From the NCBI GenBank assembly GCA_041397365.1, contig JAWKWT010000007.1, positions 213,661 through 277,660 of the forward strand: a stretch of 64,000 nucleotides of DNA, given 5' to 3'. Origin of the DNA: P52-10 sp041397365 (lineage in GTDB: Bacteria > Pseudomonadota > Alphaproteobacteria > Rhizobiales > Xanthobacteraceae). Every line of letters starts with the position of its first letter. Within the stretch, counting starts at the first letter, position 1. The translations under genes were made by a program, and so were the position numbers. Under the pieces are notes generated by a model that did no database searches, was not told the DNA's origin, and saw only the letters and a list, made by a program, of their open reading frames with translations. Of the stretch, positions 50,790-60,081 are shown one piece after another.

Positions 50790-50907
50790 GATTTTTGTGC
50801 AGCGCGGTCGCATGTTGTTGCGGTGCGGTAGTGCTCTGCACTGCCGCTGCCCTCCTTGGGCGTTTCCTCCCTAGAACTTGGGCCGCTTGTTTTCACAAGC
50901 GTACCCT
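50790..50907 (+). ncRNA. mmgR: mmgR/suhB-family small RNA
   Basis: The region holds a stem GCGGTAGTGC/GCACTGCCGC (50825-50834 and 50838-50847), then two CCTCC motifs in CCTCCTTGGGCGTTTCCTCC (50851-50870), then a hairpin CGCTTGT/ACAAGCG (50884-50901). The unpaired anti-ribosome-site CCUCC motifs and their order match the rhizobial sRNA known as mmgR (Rfam suhB). The location between an inositol-monophosphatase-type gene and an N-formylglutamate amidohydrolase gene fits too. A poly-U tail after the last hairpin is not evident, so the 3' end is uncertain. Confidence 0.72.
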
Positions 50908-50935
50908 CTGTGTCGGGACCTGTCGAAAGACCGGC

Positions 50936-51823
50936 TTATTCGGCCGCCGCCTGGAACGGGCCGAGATCGCTGAGCGGAATCGCCGCGCAGGCTTGCGCGA
51001 CCACGGCGAGATCGGCCGCCACCTTGACGAAATTCGGCCCGCGCGTGCGGGTCAGCTCGTTCATATAGGTCGCGCGGTTCAGCTCGATCTGGATGGCGTG
51101 CAGGCCGCTGCCGGGATTTCCGTAATGCTCGGTGATGAAGCCGCCAGCATAGGGCTTGTTGCGGCCGACGCTGTAGCCGAGCCCGCGCATGGTCTGCTCG
51201 ATGATGTCGGCCAGCAGCGGCGTGCAACTGGTGCCGTAGCGGTCGCCGATGACGACGTCCGGCCGCCGGGGCTCGTCGCGCGACAGGCCGGTCGACGGCA
51301 TCGAATGGCAGTCGATCAGCAGCGCCGTGCCGAACTCCTGATGAACCTTGCCGAGCAGCCGCCGCAGCGCGCGGTGGTAAGGCTTGTAGAGGCTTTCAAT
51401 GCGCTGAAGCGCCTCCTCGATCGACAGGCGATCGCTATAGATTTCCTGGCCGTCGCCGACCACGCGAGGAATGGTGCCGAGGCCGCCGGCGACCCGCATC
51501 GAGCGCGTATTGGCGAAGCTCGGCAGCCGGCCCGTGAACATGCGCGGATCGAGTTCGTAGGGCTCGCGGTTCACGTCCACATAGGAGCGCGGAAAATTGA
51601 CGCTGACGGTGGCGAAGCCCAGGCCCGACAGCCCGGCGATCAACTCGTCCATGAACGAATCCTCGGAGCGGCGCAGCATCGGAATGTCGAGCCGCGAGGC
51701 CATCAGGAATTCGTGCGGGTAGACCGTGCCGCTATGCGGCGAGTTGAACACGATCGGGGCGCGCCATCCGGCGGGCTCGACGATCTGATAGGGTGGGGAC
51801 AGGTCGTTCGGCGTCTCGGTCAT
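50936..51823 (-). CDS. N-formylglutamate amidohydrolase
   Basis: 295-residue hydrolase that releases formate from N-formylglutamate, in histidine degradation or related routes. Family motifs NSPHSGTVYPHEFL near residue 28 and LIDCHSMPSTG near residue 170, the latter with the metal-binding Asp and His, are present. Starts at ATG 51823. No hut operon surrounds it. Confidence 0.92.
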   Translation of the reverse strand: MTETPNDLSPPYQIVEPAGWRAPIVFNSPHSGTVYPHEFLMASRLDIPMLRRSEDSFMDELIAGLSGLGFATVSVNFPRSYVDVNREPYELDPRMFTGRLPSFANTRSMRVAGGLGTIPRVVGDGQEIYSDRLSIEEALQRIESLYKPYHRALRRLLGKVHQEFGTALLIDCHSMPSTGLSRDEPRRPDVVIGDRYGTSCTPLLADIIEQTMRGLGYSVGRNKPYAGGFITEHYGNPGSGLHAIQIELNRATYMNELTRTRGPNFVKVAADLAVVAQACAAIPLSDLGPFQAAAE

Positions 51824-52005
51824 GCCGTGCGTGCGCTCCGCGGCCGGTCGAGGGATCGGACCGGCTCAGCCGAGATCTACGGTAGTTGCGCTGTCGCGGG
51901 CCGTCAAACCGGACAAAGCGGCATCCATCGCTTTTTCCTTCACCCGAAATTTACCTGGAACCTGCCTAATGTCGGTACCTGTCCCACCCGGTAAAATTCC
52001 GCATC

Positions 52006-52368
52006 ATGCACAAGAAAATCCTGCTGGCCGAAGACGATAACGACATGCGGCGGTTCCTCGAAAAGGCGCTGGAAAACGCCGGCTTCGACGTGTCCGCCTT
52101 CGACAACGGCATGTCCGCCTACCGCCGGCTGCGCGAGGAGCCGTTCGAGATGCTGCTGACCGATATCGTGATGCCGGAGATGGACGGAATCGAGCTGGCG
52201 CGCCGCGCCGCCGAACTCGACCCCGACATGAAGATCATGTTCATCACCGGATTCGCGGCCGTGGCGCTGAATTCCGATTCCCAGGCGCCGAAAAACGCCA
52301 AGGTGCTGTCCAAGCCGGTGCATCTGCGCGAATTGGTCAGCGAAGTGAACAAAATGCTGGCGGCCTGA
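52006..52368 (+). CDS. cpdR: cell cycle response regulator CpdR
   Basis: 120-residue stand-alone receiver domain. Phospho-acceptor is Asp53 in LLTDIVMPEMDG, with the acidic pocket at residues 9-11 (EDD) and SKPVHLREL in the C-terminal part. In Alphaproteobacteria unphosphorylated CpdR directs ClpXP to cell cycle substrates such as CtrA; phosphorylation by the CckA-ChpT relay switches it off. It ends in Leu-Ala-Ala, a ClpX-like tail. Sequence matches the CpdR type closely; the regulation is family knowledge. Confidence 0.92.
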   Translation: MHKKILLAEDDNDMRRFLEKALENAGFDVSAFDNGMSAYRRLREEPFEMLLTDIVMPEMDGIELARRAAELDPDMKIMFITGFAAVALNSDSQAPKNAKVLSKPVHLRELVSEVNKMLAA

Positions 52369-52474
52369 TTTTGTTGACGCGGCTCGCCTTGCCTCGGCGG
52401 TTTTGAGCCGTTATAGGGTCCCCGACCCCACAACGTCGGATCGCGAGAAATCGGGTCCTGCGAATTTGGTTTCC

Positions 52475-52549
52475 GGGCGCGTAGCTCAGCGGGAGAGCAC
52501 TACCTTGACATGGTAGGGGTCACAGGTTCGATCCCTGTCGCGCCCACCA
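52475..52549 (+). tRNA. tRNA-Val(GAC)
   Basis: Complete cloverleaf: acceptor GGGCGCG/CGCGCCC, D-arm GCTCAGCGGGAGAGC, anticodon stem CTACC/GGTAG with loop TTGACAT (anticodon GAC), T-arm ACAGG-TTCGATC-CCTGT and an encoded CCA. It marks the border between core genes and the accessory region to the right. Confidence 0.97.
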
Positions 52550-52823
52550 TCCAGTCTAGCATTTTGCTGATATCTTGAGACTTCGCGAATTCGCCCGCAT
52601 TCTGCGGGGATTTCCGACGTTGGTTTTGCCGAAGACAGTCTCCGTTCCCGGAAATGGGCCAAATCGACCACCGGTCTCCGCCTCAAAAATTCCCGTTCCT
52701 GGCAGGGTTCCGTCTGAACGGATTTCCGTCGCCGCTCTCCAGAGGCAGGCCGTGCTTGCTGAGAGCAATTGGTCCGGTTGCCCATTGGAACAGTCGGTCA
52801 GTGCCAGTCGGACTGACAGGGGC

Positions 52824-53201
52824 TTACCGCGGGAAGAGTCTGTCGCGGATGTAGCGTGAGGTCGGAGTGAGCCTAACGCCGCGCGGCTTGTGCCAGACGG
52901 CGCGATCGAGCTCTTTCTTGTCGCCGATGTTGAGGCGGCCCTTTGCCGTCTTGGCGATGAAGATGGCGTCGCTCATCTTGCGGCCGGAGATCTTGTTCTT
53001 TGCCGTGACTTCCTTCCACAGTTGGAGGCGGCCGAGCTTCAGTTTTGGTAGCTCTTCTTTGATCTCGCGCTTGATGCAGTCGCGGTCAGTCTCTTCGTTG
53101 TGTCGACGTCCGCCCGGAAACATCCACAGCCCGTCCTTACGGCGACGGACAAGAAGAACCTTGCCTCGTCTGACATCAACGAGTTTTGATGACTTAGTCA
53201 T
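52824..53201 (-). CDS. Nudix hydrolase
   Basis: 125-residue single-domain Nudix protein. The Nudix box is seen as GGRRHNEETDRDCIKREIKEEL (G-x5-E-x7-R-E-x2-E-E), the Mg-pyrophosphate site. It is very basic (many Lys/Arg), and it is the gene nearest the tRNA in the accessory region, on the same strand as the recombinase. The substrate (nucleoside diphosphate-X) is unknown; a passenger role is likely. Confidence 0.87.
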   Translation of the reverse strand: MTKSSKLVDVRRGKVLLVRRRKDGLWMFPGGRRHNEETDRDCIKREIKEELPKLKLGRLQLWKEVTAKNKISGRKMSDAIFIAKTAKGRLNIGDKKELDRAVWHKPRGVRLTPTSRYIRDRLFPR

Positions 53202-53277
53202 GAGATGACGAGGCTACCAAATGACATTCCACTTCGATTTTATGATTGCTGTGCGAAAGAAACGTGAATACCGGCGA

Positions 53278-54879
53278 TCAGCTCATTGCCGTTGGGGATA
53301 ATCCTACATGTTCGTACTGCTTTGACCATTCGGCGGGTGCATCGCGCAGTTCAGCAATACCGATGCCGCGAGGCAAGCGGCCTTCGATCGCAGCCTTGAC
53401 CAGCGGCGGGGCGAGGAATGCCATCGACACGGTCATGTTGATCTGCCGGACGCTACATTTCTGTCGGGCGGCGATGTTCTCGACGGTGGATCGCCCGGAC
53501 ACGATCTCGTCCAGCCACAGCCGGCCGCGCTCGATCGACCGGATCAGACCGGCACGTCGTTCGGCCTTTATGGGACGCGCGCGAGTCTGTGGCTTCACAG
53601 ATGCCGGCTGGATTACCTCGCGGAACCGGCGCATTGGTGGCTTGGTCCAAGGGACGAACATCATTTCGCATTGACGGCCTGATTGCTCGTCGGCCCTGAG
53701 GGTAATCGCGAGTCGCTTGGTCTGAATCTCAACGCGCTCGATGCAGCCTGCAACGGCATCATGATCAGAGATGTCAGGCGGCCGATTGTTACTTACCGCC
53801 AACTGGTCACGTGCGGTTTTGACGACCAGCGCCTCAACCTCGTCTGCCGGAACACGGGCGATGGAGCCGACTGACGCTTCAGACCGCGTGCGACGCATCG
53901 GCTGGGAGATGTAATAGCGATAGCGCACCCGGTTCTTGACCGCGTAAGTCGGGATCATTCTGGTGCCAGCGTCGTCGAAGATTAGTCCAGACAGTAGTGC
54001 GTTAAACTTCTGCTTGGTGTGCGTCCGATGAGTCCATTGTTCGGCAAGCCTTGTTTGGACTGCCTCGAACAGATCGCGCTCGAGTAGGGGAGGTTGGGGT
54101 CCGGGCAGGATCTCGCCCTTGAACTTGACCTCGCCGATATAGAAGCGATTCCGAAGGATCCAGAACAGGGGACCTTGGGTGAAAGGCACGCCGCCTCGCG
54201 TTCCGCCCGATGACAGGTGTCGGACCTTTGAGGTCAGACCCTTCTCTTTAAGGTCCTTGACCAGGCGGTTGACGCTCCCGAGTTCAAGATAGCGATTAAA
54301 GATTAGACGGACAGTCTTAGCCTCGTCCTCAAGGATGGAGAGCTTGCCGTCGCTGAGCAGATAGCCAAGCGGCACCATACCGCCGACCCATAACCCCTTG
54401 CGTTTGGAAGCCAGCACCTTGTCGCGGATGCGCTCAGCCGTGACCTCGCGCTCGAACTGGGCAAAGGACAACAGGACGTTCAGGGTCAGCCGACCCATGG
54501 AGGTGGTCGTGTTGAACTGCTGGGTGACCGAAACAAATGAGACGCCATGAGCGTCGAACAGTTCGACCAGCTTGGCAAAATCGGCGAGGGATCGCGTCAG
54601 CCGATCGACCTTGTAGACGACAATGACGCCGATCCTTCTGGACCTGACGTCATCCAGTAGCTTCTGAAGGGCAGGGCGATCGGTCGAGCCGCCTGAGAAG
54701 CCGCCGTCATCATAGCGTGTTTTGATTAGGTGCCATCCGGCGTGTGCCTGACTGCGGATGTAGGCTTCCGACGCATCATACTGCGCATCCAGCGAGTTGA
54801 ATTCCTGATCGAGGCCGGAATCGGTCGAGACTCTCGTGTAGATCGCGCAGCGGATCACCCGATTGTCCGCTGGCTTCAT
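53278..54879 (-). CDS. large serine recombinase
   Basis: 533-residue site-specific recombinase of the resolvase/invertase type. Catalytic Ser18 lies in AIYTRVSTDSGLDQEFNSL, with GGFSGGSTDRPALQKLL and VVYKVDRLTRSLADFAKL completing the core. A Recombinase domain (GYLLSDGKLSILEDEAKTVRLIF) and a zinc-ribbon/coiled-coil-like C-terminal region follow; a basic tail ends the protein. ATG at 54879 overlaps the DUF2924 stop (ATGA). It may drive integration of the flanking cassette. No clean att pair was found around it. Confidence 0.92.
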   Translation of the reverse strand: MKPADNRVIRCAIYTRVSTDSGLDQEFNSLDAQYDASEAYIRSQAHAGWHLIKTRYDDGGFSGGSTDRPALQKLLDDVRSRRIGVIVVYKVDRLTRSLADFAKLVELFDAHGVSFVSVTQQFNTTTSMGRLTLNVLLSFAQFEREVTAERIRDKVLASKRKGLWVGGMVPLGYLLSDGKLSILEDEAKTVRLIFNRYLELGSVNRLVKDLKEKGLTSKVRHLSSGGTRGGVPFTQGPLFWILRNRFYIGEVKFKGEILPGPQPPLLERDLFEAVQTRLAEQWTHRTHTKQKFNALLSGLIFDDAGTRMIPTYAVKNRVRYRYYISQPMRRTRSEASVGSIARVPADEVEALVVKTARDQLAVSNNRPPDISDHDAVAGCIERVEIQTKRLAITLRADEQSGRQCEMMFVPWTKPPMRRFREVIQPASVKPQTRARPIKAERRAGLIRSIERGRLWLDEIVSGRSTVENIAARQKCSVRQINMTVSMAFLAPPLVKAAIEGRLPRGIGIAELRDAPAEWSKQYEHVGLSPTAMS

Positions 54880-55388
54880 GGCTGAGGTTCCTTGCCGGTC
54901 TTGGATCGAAGACCAAAGAAGCGCGGTCCATTCCAGTTTGTGCCGGTGATGGCAAATGCGATCTTCGATAGGCTGTCGAAGGTCTTCCCTTCGAAGGCGA
55001 AGCCACCCTCGACGGCCATCACCCGGTGCACATGGCCGTTCCATTCCCGTACAAGCACGGTCCCGAGCGCGACATCCTGATTGCGCTGATCCTGTGCTGC
55101 GATAAGTGACAGGACCCCATCAAGAGATTGCACGACAGCCGTGCGCGCCAGAAGTTGAACTGTTGTCGCATCGAGATCGCCCAGCACATCGGCCTGGACA
55201 CGATAGGCCAGCACGCGAAACAGCAGATGCCTTGGCAGGTGCGGTGGGGCCGGTCGCCCCACAACACTCTTCCAGCGTGCCTGCAGTCCGATAAGATCGA
55301 GACCGCGCAAATGCGCAATCTCGCCTTCGATAGACAGGCCACTGAGGTTTGCGCGGCCAGACTTCCGCGATGCTGAGCGTCGCACCAT
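54876..55388 (-). CDS. DUF2924 domain-containing protein
   Basis: 170-residue protein. IAHLRGLDLIGLQARWKSVVGRPAPPHLPRHLLFRVLAYR is typical of the DUF2924 family, and the C-terminal region GTVLVREWNGHVHRVMAVEGGFAFEGKTFDSLSKIAFAITG matches as well. Its function is unknown. It overlaps the recombinase start and follows DUF3489 by four bases, forming a three-gene unit that recurs in Alphaproteobacteria. Confidence 0.9.
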   Translation of the reverse strand: MVRRSASRKSGRANLSGLSIEGEIAHLRGLDLIGLQARWKSVVGRPAPPHLPRHLLFRVLAYRVQADVLGDLDATTVQLLARTAVVQSLDGVLSLIAAQDQRNQDVALGTVLVREWNGHVHRVMAVEGGFAFEGKTFDSLSKIAFAITGTNWNGPRFFGLRSKTGKEPQP

Positions 55389-55392
55389 CGCA

Positions 55393-55803
55393 TCACGCCG
55401 CAGACTTGCTCGGCCTTAGCCCGGCAATCGCTGCTGGAGCAGCATCACCGGGTACCCTATAAACCCGACCGGCGTCGGCGATCTCTGATGTCAGCGTGAG
55501 CTTGAGCCTTTTGCGAACGATACCAGCGAAGAAACCGCGCACTGAATGCTGCTGCCAGTCGGTTGCCTTCATGATGGCATCGACCGTCGCGCCCTCCGGC
55601 TTCATCAGCATCGCAATGACCCGAGCTTGCTTGCTGTCTGCGCGTTGTTTCACGGCCGTATCTGGCGATTGAGCACCTGCTAAGCCGGCCTTCTGGTGGG
55701 ACGCTGTTGTCTCCGGCGTTACCGTTTGACGGTTTGTGGGATTTTCACGTTTGGTTGCCGTCGCTGATCGATTTGCAGTTTTGCGGGGTTGTGCTTTGGC
55801 CAT
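55393..55803 (-). CDS. DUF3489 domain-containing protein
   Basis: 136-residue protein. N-terminal half is low-complexity Thr/Ala/Lys/Arg; the C-terminal half is the DUF3489 winged-helix-like part: SKQARVIAMLMKPEGATVDAIMKATDWQQHSVRGFFAGIVRKRLKL. It likely binds DNA and may regulate the cassette or guide the recombinase, which is inference. ATG at 55803 has GGAG upstream; the frame is open further but without similarity. Confidence 0.85.
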   Translation of the reverse strand: MAKAQPRKTANRSATATKRENPTNRQTVTPETTASHQKAGLAGAQSPDTAVKQRADSKQARVIAMLMKPEGATVDAIMKATDWQQHSVRGFFAGIVRKRLKLTLTSEIADAGRVYRVPGDAAPAAIAGLRPSKSAA

Positions 55804-56015
55804 GTGAACTACTCCGGTTATAGCAGCATCATCGCTGCCACCACCGAAGCCCCGCGACGGAAAGCGACCGGCGGGGCGTGCAATCAGCGGTCTGACCAGA
55901 ACGCTAACGCACCGACAGTAACGCTCCATTTGAGCCGAAATGCCAGTGGTTTCTGAGCATTCTTGTTGCGTGATACGTCTCTCAGTGCCGATAAGAATCT
56001 TCAAACTACGAATTT

Positions 56016-56050
56016 GGGGGTCAGGAGTTCAGATCTCTTCGGGCGCGCCA
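56016..56050 (+). other. tRNA-Arg 3'-end-like fragment, candidate attachment site
   Basis: GGGGGTCAGGAGTTCAGATC plus TCTTCGGGCGCGCCA imitates a tRNA from the variable loop to the CCA: T-stem AGGAG/CTCTT (one wobble) with a 7-base loop TTCAGAT, acceptor strand CGGGCGC, discriminator G and CCA. The 3' acceptor and G discriminator fit tRNA-Arg with 5' GCGCCCG. No 5' half is present, so it is not a tRNA gene. Such fragments mark where an island integrated at a tRNA. Confidence 0.6.
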
Positions 56051-56204
56051 TTTTCAATTCAGAAGCAATAGCTTACGAACACGCGTAAAGCGCGAGGGGT
56101 TGCGGTTTGCGCCGTGTCGGAACTGTGTCGGATTTTTCTCGCTTCACCGACCAAACTGCTTAACGATGTCCGGCCGGGATGTGGGCCTCGGTTTCAAGCC
56201 TTCA

Positions 56205-59200
56205 TCATTGCGACCAATTGGCGGAGAGCGCCTCAGCCTGTCGGAGGACGGTCTGGACCGCCGCGTCCTGAAGATCGGGCGGATAGCCGTGCTTGCGAAG
56301 GATTCTTTTCACCAGCACCCGCATGCGCGCCCGTGCGCTTTTGCGGTGAGACCAATCCACCGTCACGCTTCCCTTTAGGCTGACAAGGAGTTCGTGTGCG
56401 ATCACCTTAAGGGAATCGTTGCCCATCAATTCCACGGCGCTCTCGCTTTCGGCCAACGCGTCGTAGAAGGCGATTTCGTCTTGCGAGAGGCCTTCGTCTT
56501 CGCCACGCCTGCGGGCGGCTCGGACCTCCTTGGCGAGGTCGATCAGCTCCTGCAAGACTTCAACGGTACTGATTGCATTCGTGTGGTATCGGGCGATCGC
56601 GGCTTCCAGGCGTTCCGAGAAACGTTTCGTCTCGACAACGTTGGTCTTGCTGCGTGAGCGGATTTCGTCGTTCAGGAGCTTCCGCAGGGCTTCAAGCGCA
56701 AGGTTCTTCTTATCGAGCTGCTGGACCTCTGCCAGGAACTCGTCGGAAAGGATCGAAATATCCGGCGTCGTGATTCCGGCTGTGGCGAGAATGTCGACGA
56801 TCTCGGTCGAGACAACGGCTCGATCCAGTATCTGCTGAATTGCGAATTCCCGATCCGCACTGCTGGTGCCTGCGCCTCGGCCGATTTCACAAGGGCGGCG
56901 CGAACCGTTTGGAAGAAGCCGACTTCATCCCGGATACCACGTGCTTCGTCGCTAGCCGATGCCAACGCGAACGCCTTAGAAAGTGCAAGCACTGCGTCCT
57001 GATAGCGGCGATTCTCGCGACGCTTACCATCTTCGCTGGTTTCCCTCGCCGCGGCTTCGTGCTGGCGGCCAAGTATCCACTCAATAGCTTCGGCGAGAAC
57101 GACAAGGCGTTCATGCGGAGTGCCCGCCAACCCCCGTGCATGGTCGAAACCGTGATACATTGCTTTCACGACTTCATACTTCTCAAGCAGTACCGCGACC
57201 GCTTCGGCCTCATTGATTCCGGCCTGGCGCTGGTCCGAACTCGAATACTGGCCGAGGGCGTTCTTGAGGTTCTGGGCAATCCCGATGTAGTCAACAACGA
57301 GGCCGGCAGGCTTGTCGCGAAACACGCGGTTCACACGGGCAATGGCCTGCATCAGCCCGTGGCCCTTCATCGGCTTGTCGATGTACATCGTGTGCATCGA
57401 CGGTGCATCGAAGCCGGTCAGCCACATATCCCGCACGATCACGAGCTTGAGGGCGTCCTTTGGGTCCTTAGCGCGCCTTGCCAAAAGATCGCGCCGCGCC
57501 TTGGTTCCGATGTGCGGTTGCCAGCTCTGGAGATCGGCGGCCGAACCAGTCATCACAACCTTGGTCGTGCCTGCGGCATCATCGTCGCTGTGCCAATCGG
57601 GCCGAAGTGTGATGATCTGGTTATAGAGAGCCACGCAGATGCGGCGGCTCATGCAAACCATCATCGCCTTACCGTCCATGGCGGCGACGCGATCCTCAAA
57701 ATGTCGAACCAGATCAGCAGCTACCATCGCGAGCCGCTTCTCGGAGCCGACCAGTGCCTCAACGGTCGCCCATTTGCGCTTCATGCGCTCTTGCTCCGTC
57801 GTTGCCTCGTCTTCGGTCAATTCCTCGATCTCGGCATCGATCTTTGGCTTTTCCTCCTCGGGAAGCTCGATTCGAGCAAGGCGGCTTTCATAGTAGATCG
57901 GCACCGTGGCACCGTCTTCCACCGCCCGGCTGATGTCATAAACGTCGATGTACTCTCCGAACACGGCCGGCGTGTTCACGTCGTCCTTTTCGATGGGCGT
58001 TCCGGTGAAGCCGATGAAGGATGCGTTCGGCAAGGCGTCGCGCAGATACTTCGCGAAACCATAAGCGATTTCGCCAGTCTTCTGTTCGATCCGTGCCCGG
58101 AAGCCGTACTGGCTTCGGTGCGCTTCGTCCGCGATCACTACAATGTTCCGGCGATCCGACAACATCGGATAGAATGCCTCGCCGGTTGCCGGCGAGAACT
58201 TCTGAATGGTCGTGAAGATCACGCCGCCCGAGGCACGGCTGAGCGCCAATTGCAGATCATCCCGGCTATCGGCCTGGATAGGCGTTTGCCGGATCAGATC
58301 GCGGCACATCGAAAACGTGCCGAAAAGCTGGTCGTCCAGATCGTTGCGGTCGGTAATGACGACAATTGTTGGATTCTCAAGCTCAGGACGCCGCACAAGC
58401 TGCCCGGCATAGAGCGCCATCAATAGGCTTTTGCCCGAACCCTGCGTGTGCCAGATCACGCCGACCTTCCGGTCGCCCTGGGGCGCCGATGCCTCAACGG
58501 TTTTGTCCACGGCGTGCCGCACGGCATGGAACTGGTGATAGCCCGCGATGATCTTTGCGAGGCCGGAACCTGTTTCGCCGAACACCGTGAAGTCGTGCAG
58601 GAGATCGAGCAGGCGGCGACGATCGAAAATGCCCTCGATCAGAATATTGAGTTCCGGCTGGCCTTTCGCCGCAATGACTTTCCCGTCTGTAGTGCGCCAA
58701 GGCATGAAGCGTTCTTGATCGGCGGTCAGCGAGCCCACGCGCGCGTTGATGCCATCCGACGTGACAAGAACGGCGTTCGTCCGGAAGAGCGACGGGACTT
58801 GCGCTTTATAGGTCTGGAGCTGGTTGTGCGCCCCCGCAAGCGTGGCATTTTCGCCGCCTGGAGCCTTGAGCTCGATCACGGCGAGCGGCAAGCCGTTGAT
58901 AAAGACGACGATATCCGGACGGCGGTTGATGCTGCCCTCAATCACTGTGAACTGGCCCGTAGCCAGCCAGTCGTTCGCGGCGAGATCGTCGAAATCGATC
59001 AGGCGAACCTTGTCGCCGCGGATCGTGCCATCCTCGGTATAGAACTCGACATCGACGCCCTCGACCATCAGCTTGTGCAGGCGACGGTTCTCTTCAACGA
59101 GCGACGGCTTCTCGGTAGCTAGTATCTTGCGTAGGGCATCGCCCCGCGCTTCCGCCGGGATCGCCGGATTGAGCCTCTCGATCGTCGCGGTCAGGCGCTT

Positions 59201-59344
59201 GGCAAGCACCGCATCGGCATAGGCTTCACGCTCGGGCGCCTTCCCATCCGGGCCTATCTCGGCATCGGGGACAATCGCGTAGCCAAGGTCAGCGAGTTGA
59301 TCGAGCACCACCTGTTCAATGGCGGCTTCGGAAAGATAAGCCAC
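56205..59344 (-). CDS. hsdR: type I restriction enzyme R subunit (one frameshift)
   Basis: 1046 residues when corrected. It translocates and cuts unmethylated DNA in the HsdR2M2S complex. The nuclease core PDIVVFINGLPLAVIELK lies near residue 155 (D...E-x-K); the motor has WHTQGSGKSLLMAL, VVITDRNDLDDQLF, VIADEAHRSQYG and SFIGFTGTPIEKDD. At about 56865 the frame changes by one missing base: after KSAEAQ the sequence resumes as TSSADREFAIQQILDRAVVS and ends at TGA 56205. It starts with GTG at 59344, overlapping the stop of the Abi gene (TAGTG). GC content looks lower than in the core genes. Confidence 0.9.
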
Positions 59345-60081
59345 TATTCGACCTCCGCATCTTGAGGCGCAGCGGCCTTGGCTTCAAGACAAGCATTAAG
59401 CACAAGTTTGTAGGCTTCGCGATCCACACCGAAGAGAAGGCGCGACGTTTCGATCGCCAGTGGCACTTCGTCTCCGCCCGGAAGAACGACTACCACATTC
59501 AACAGCCCGTCCTCTTCGCCCTCGCTTCGGATCACGGCATATTCATCGATCAAGGTATTTGAAGCCTCGAATCGCTCGTATGGCTCTAGCGTTCTGATGG
59601 GGTCGGGCTCGCGCTCAAGATAGGCTTCGTGGAGAAAGGTGATGATAGCGTCAGCTGCCAGCATTGCAGAGCGGCGATGATGCGCCGACAGCTTCGCAAT
59701 GAAGCCGTCCTTGCCGTGACTAACGGTGCCTGCCTCGTTTCGCAGCACACGGAGTGTTTCGGTGAGCTTATTGTGCTGTCTTATGAGATCCGCAAATGCG
59801 CGGTGTCTCACAGCTCCGAGTTCAAGCAGCCGCGTGGCAAGACCGACCAAATGACTGAGCGGCGTGTCGACTGCTCCAGGTTTCTGCGGGCTGAGCGGAT
59901 CGTCCAGTTCTTCGATCAAGACCCGGCATGCGCATTCGACCAGCCCCTTGGCCGCGTCGATACAGGCGTCGTTTTCGTCGGCGAACTCCCGTTCGAGCGT
60001 CTCGAATGTCTGTTGCAGCATCGGTGCGTGGCGCCAGTGAGCGCAAAACGCCTTGATGCCCGGGTACCAGTCGGCACTCAT
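59344..60081 (-). CDS. abortive infection (Abi_C-like) family protein
   Basis: 245-residue protein. The C-terminal half resembles the Abi_C domain: VLRNEAGTVSHGKDGF (R-N-x6-H-G) followed by a helical AHHRRSAMLAADAIITFLHEAYL. The R...H pattern is reminiscent of HEPN ribonuclease motifs, though the spacing is one residue longer than the usual Rx4-6H. The N-terminal part is helical (AFCAHWRHAPMLQQTFETLEREF). It is wedged between hsdS and hsdR with overlapping stops and starts on both sides (ATGA; TAGTG), so it is translated with the R-M subunits. A back-up suicide or regulatory role in phage defence is inferred from this context. Confidence 0.75.
   Translation of the reverse strand: MSADWYPGIKAFCAHWRHAPMLQQTFETLEREFADENDACIDAAKGLVECACRVLIEELDDPLSPQKPGAVDTPLSHLVGLATRLLELGAVRHRAFADLIRQHNKLTETLRVLRNEAGTVSHGKDGFIAKLSAHHRRSAMLAADAIITFLHEAYLEREPDPIRTLEPYERFEASNTLIDEYAVIRSEGEEDGLLNVVVVLPGGDEVPLAIETSRLLFGVDREAYKLVLNACLEAKAAAPQDAEVE

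Noticed and set aside
52475..52549. Attachment site duplicated from tRNA-Val
   Set aside because: No second copy of the tRNA-Val 3' end was found to the right within the window; the similar sequence at 56016 fits tRNA-Arg better.
56016..56050. Functional tRNA gene
   Set aside because: There is no 5' acceptor, D-arm or anticodon arm in the preceding 80 bases, which lie in the DUF3489 upstream region.
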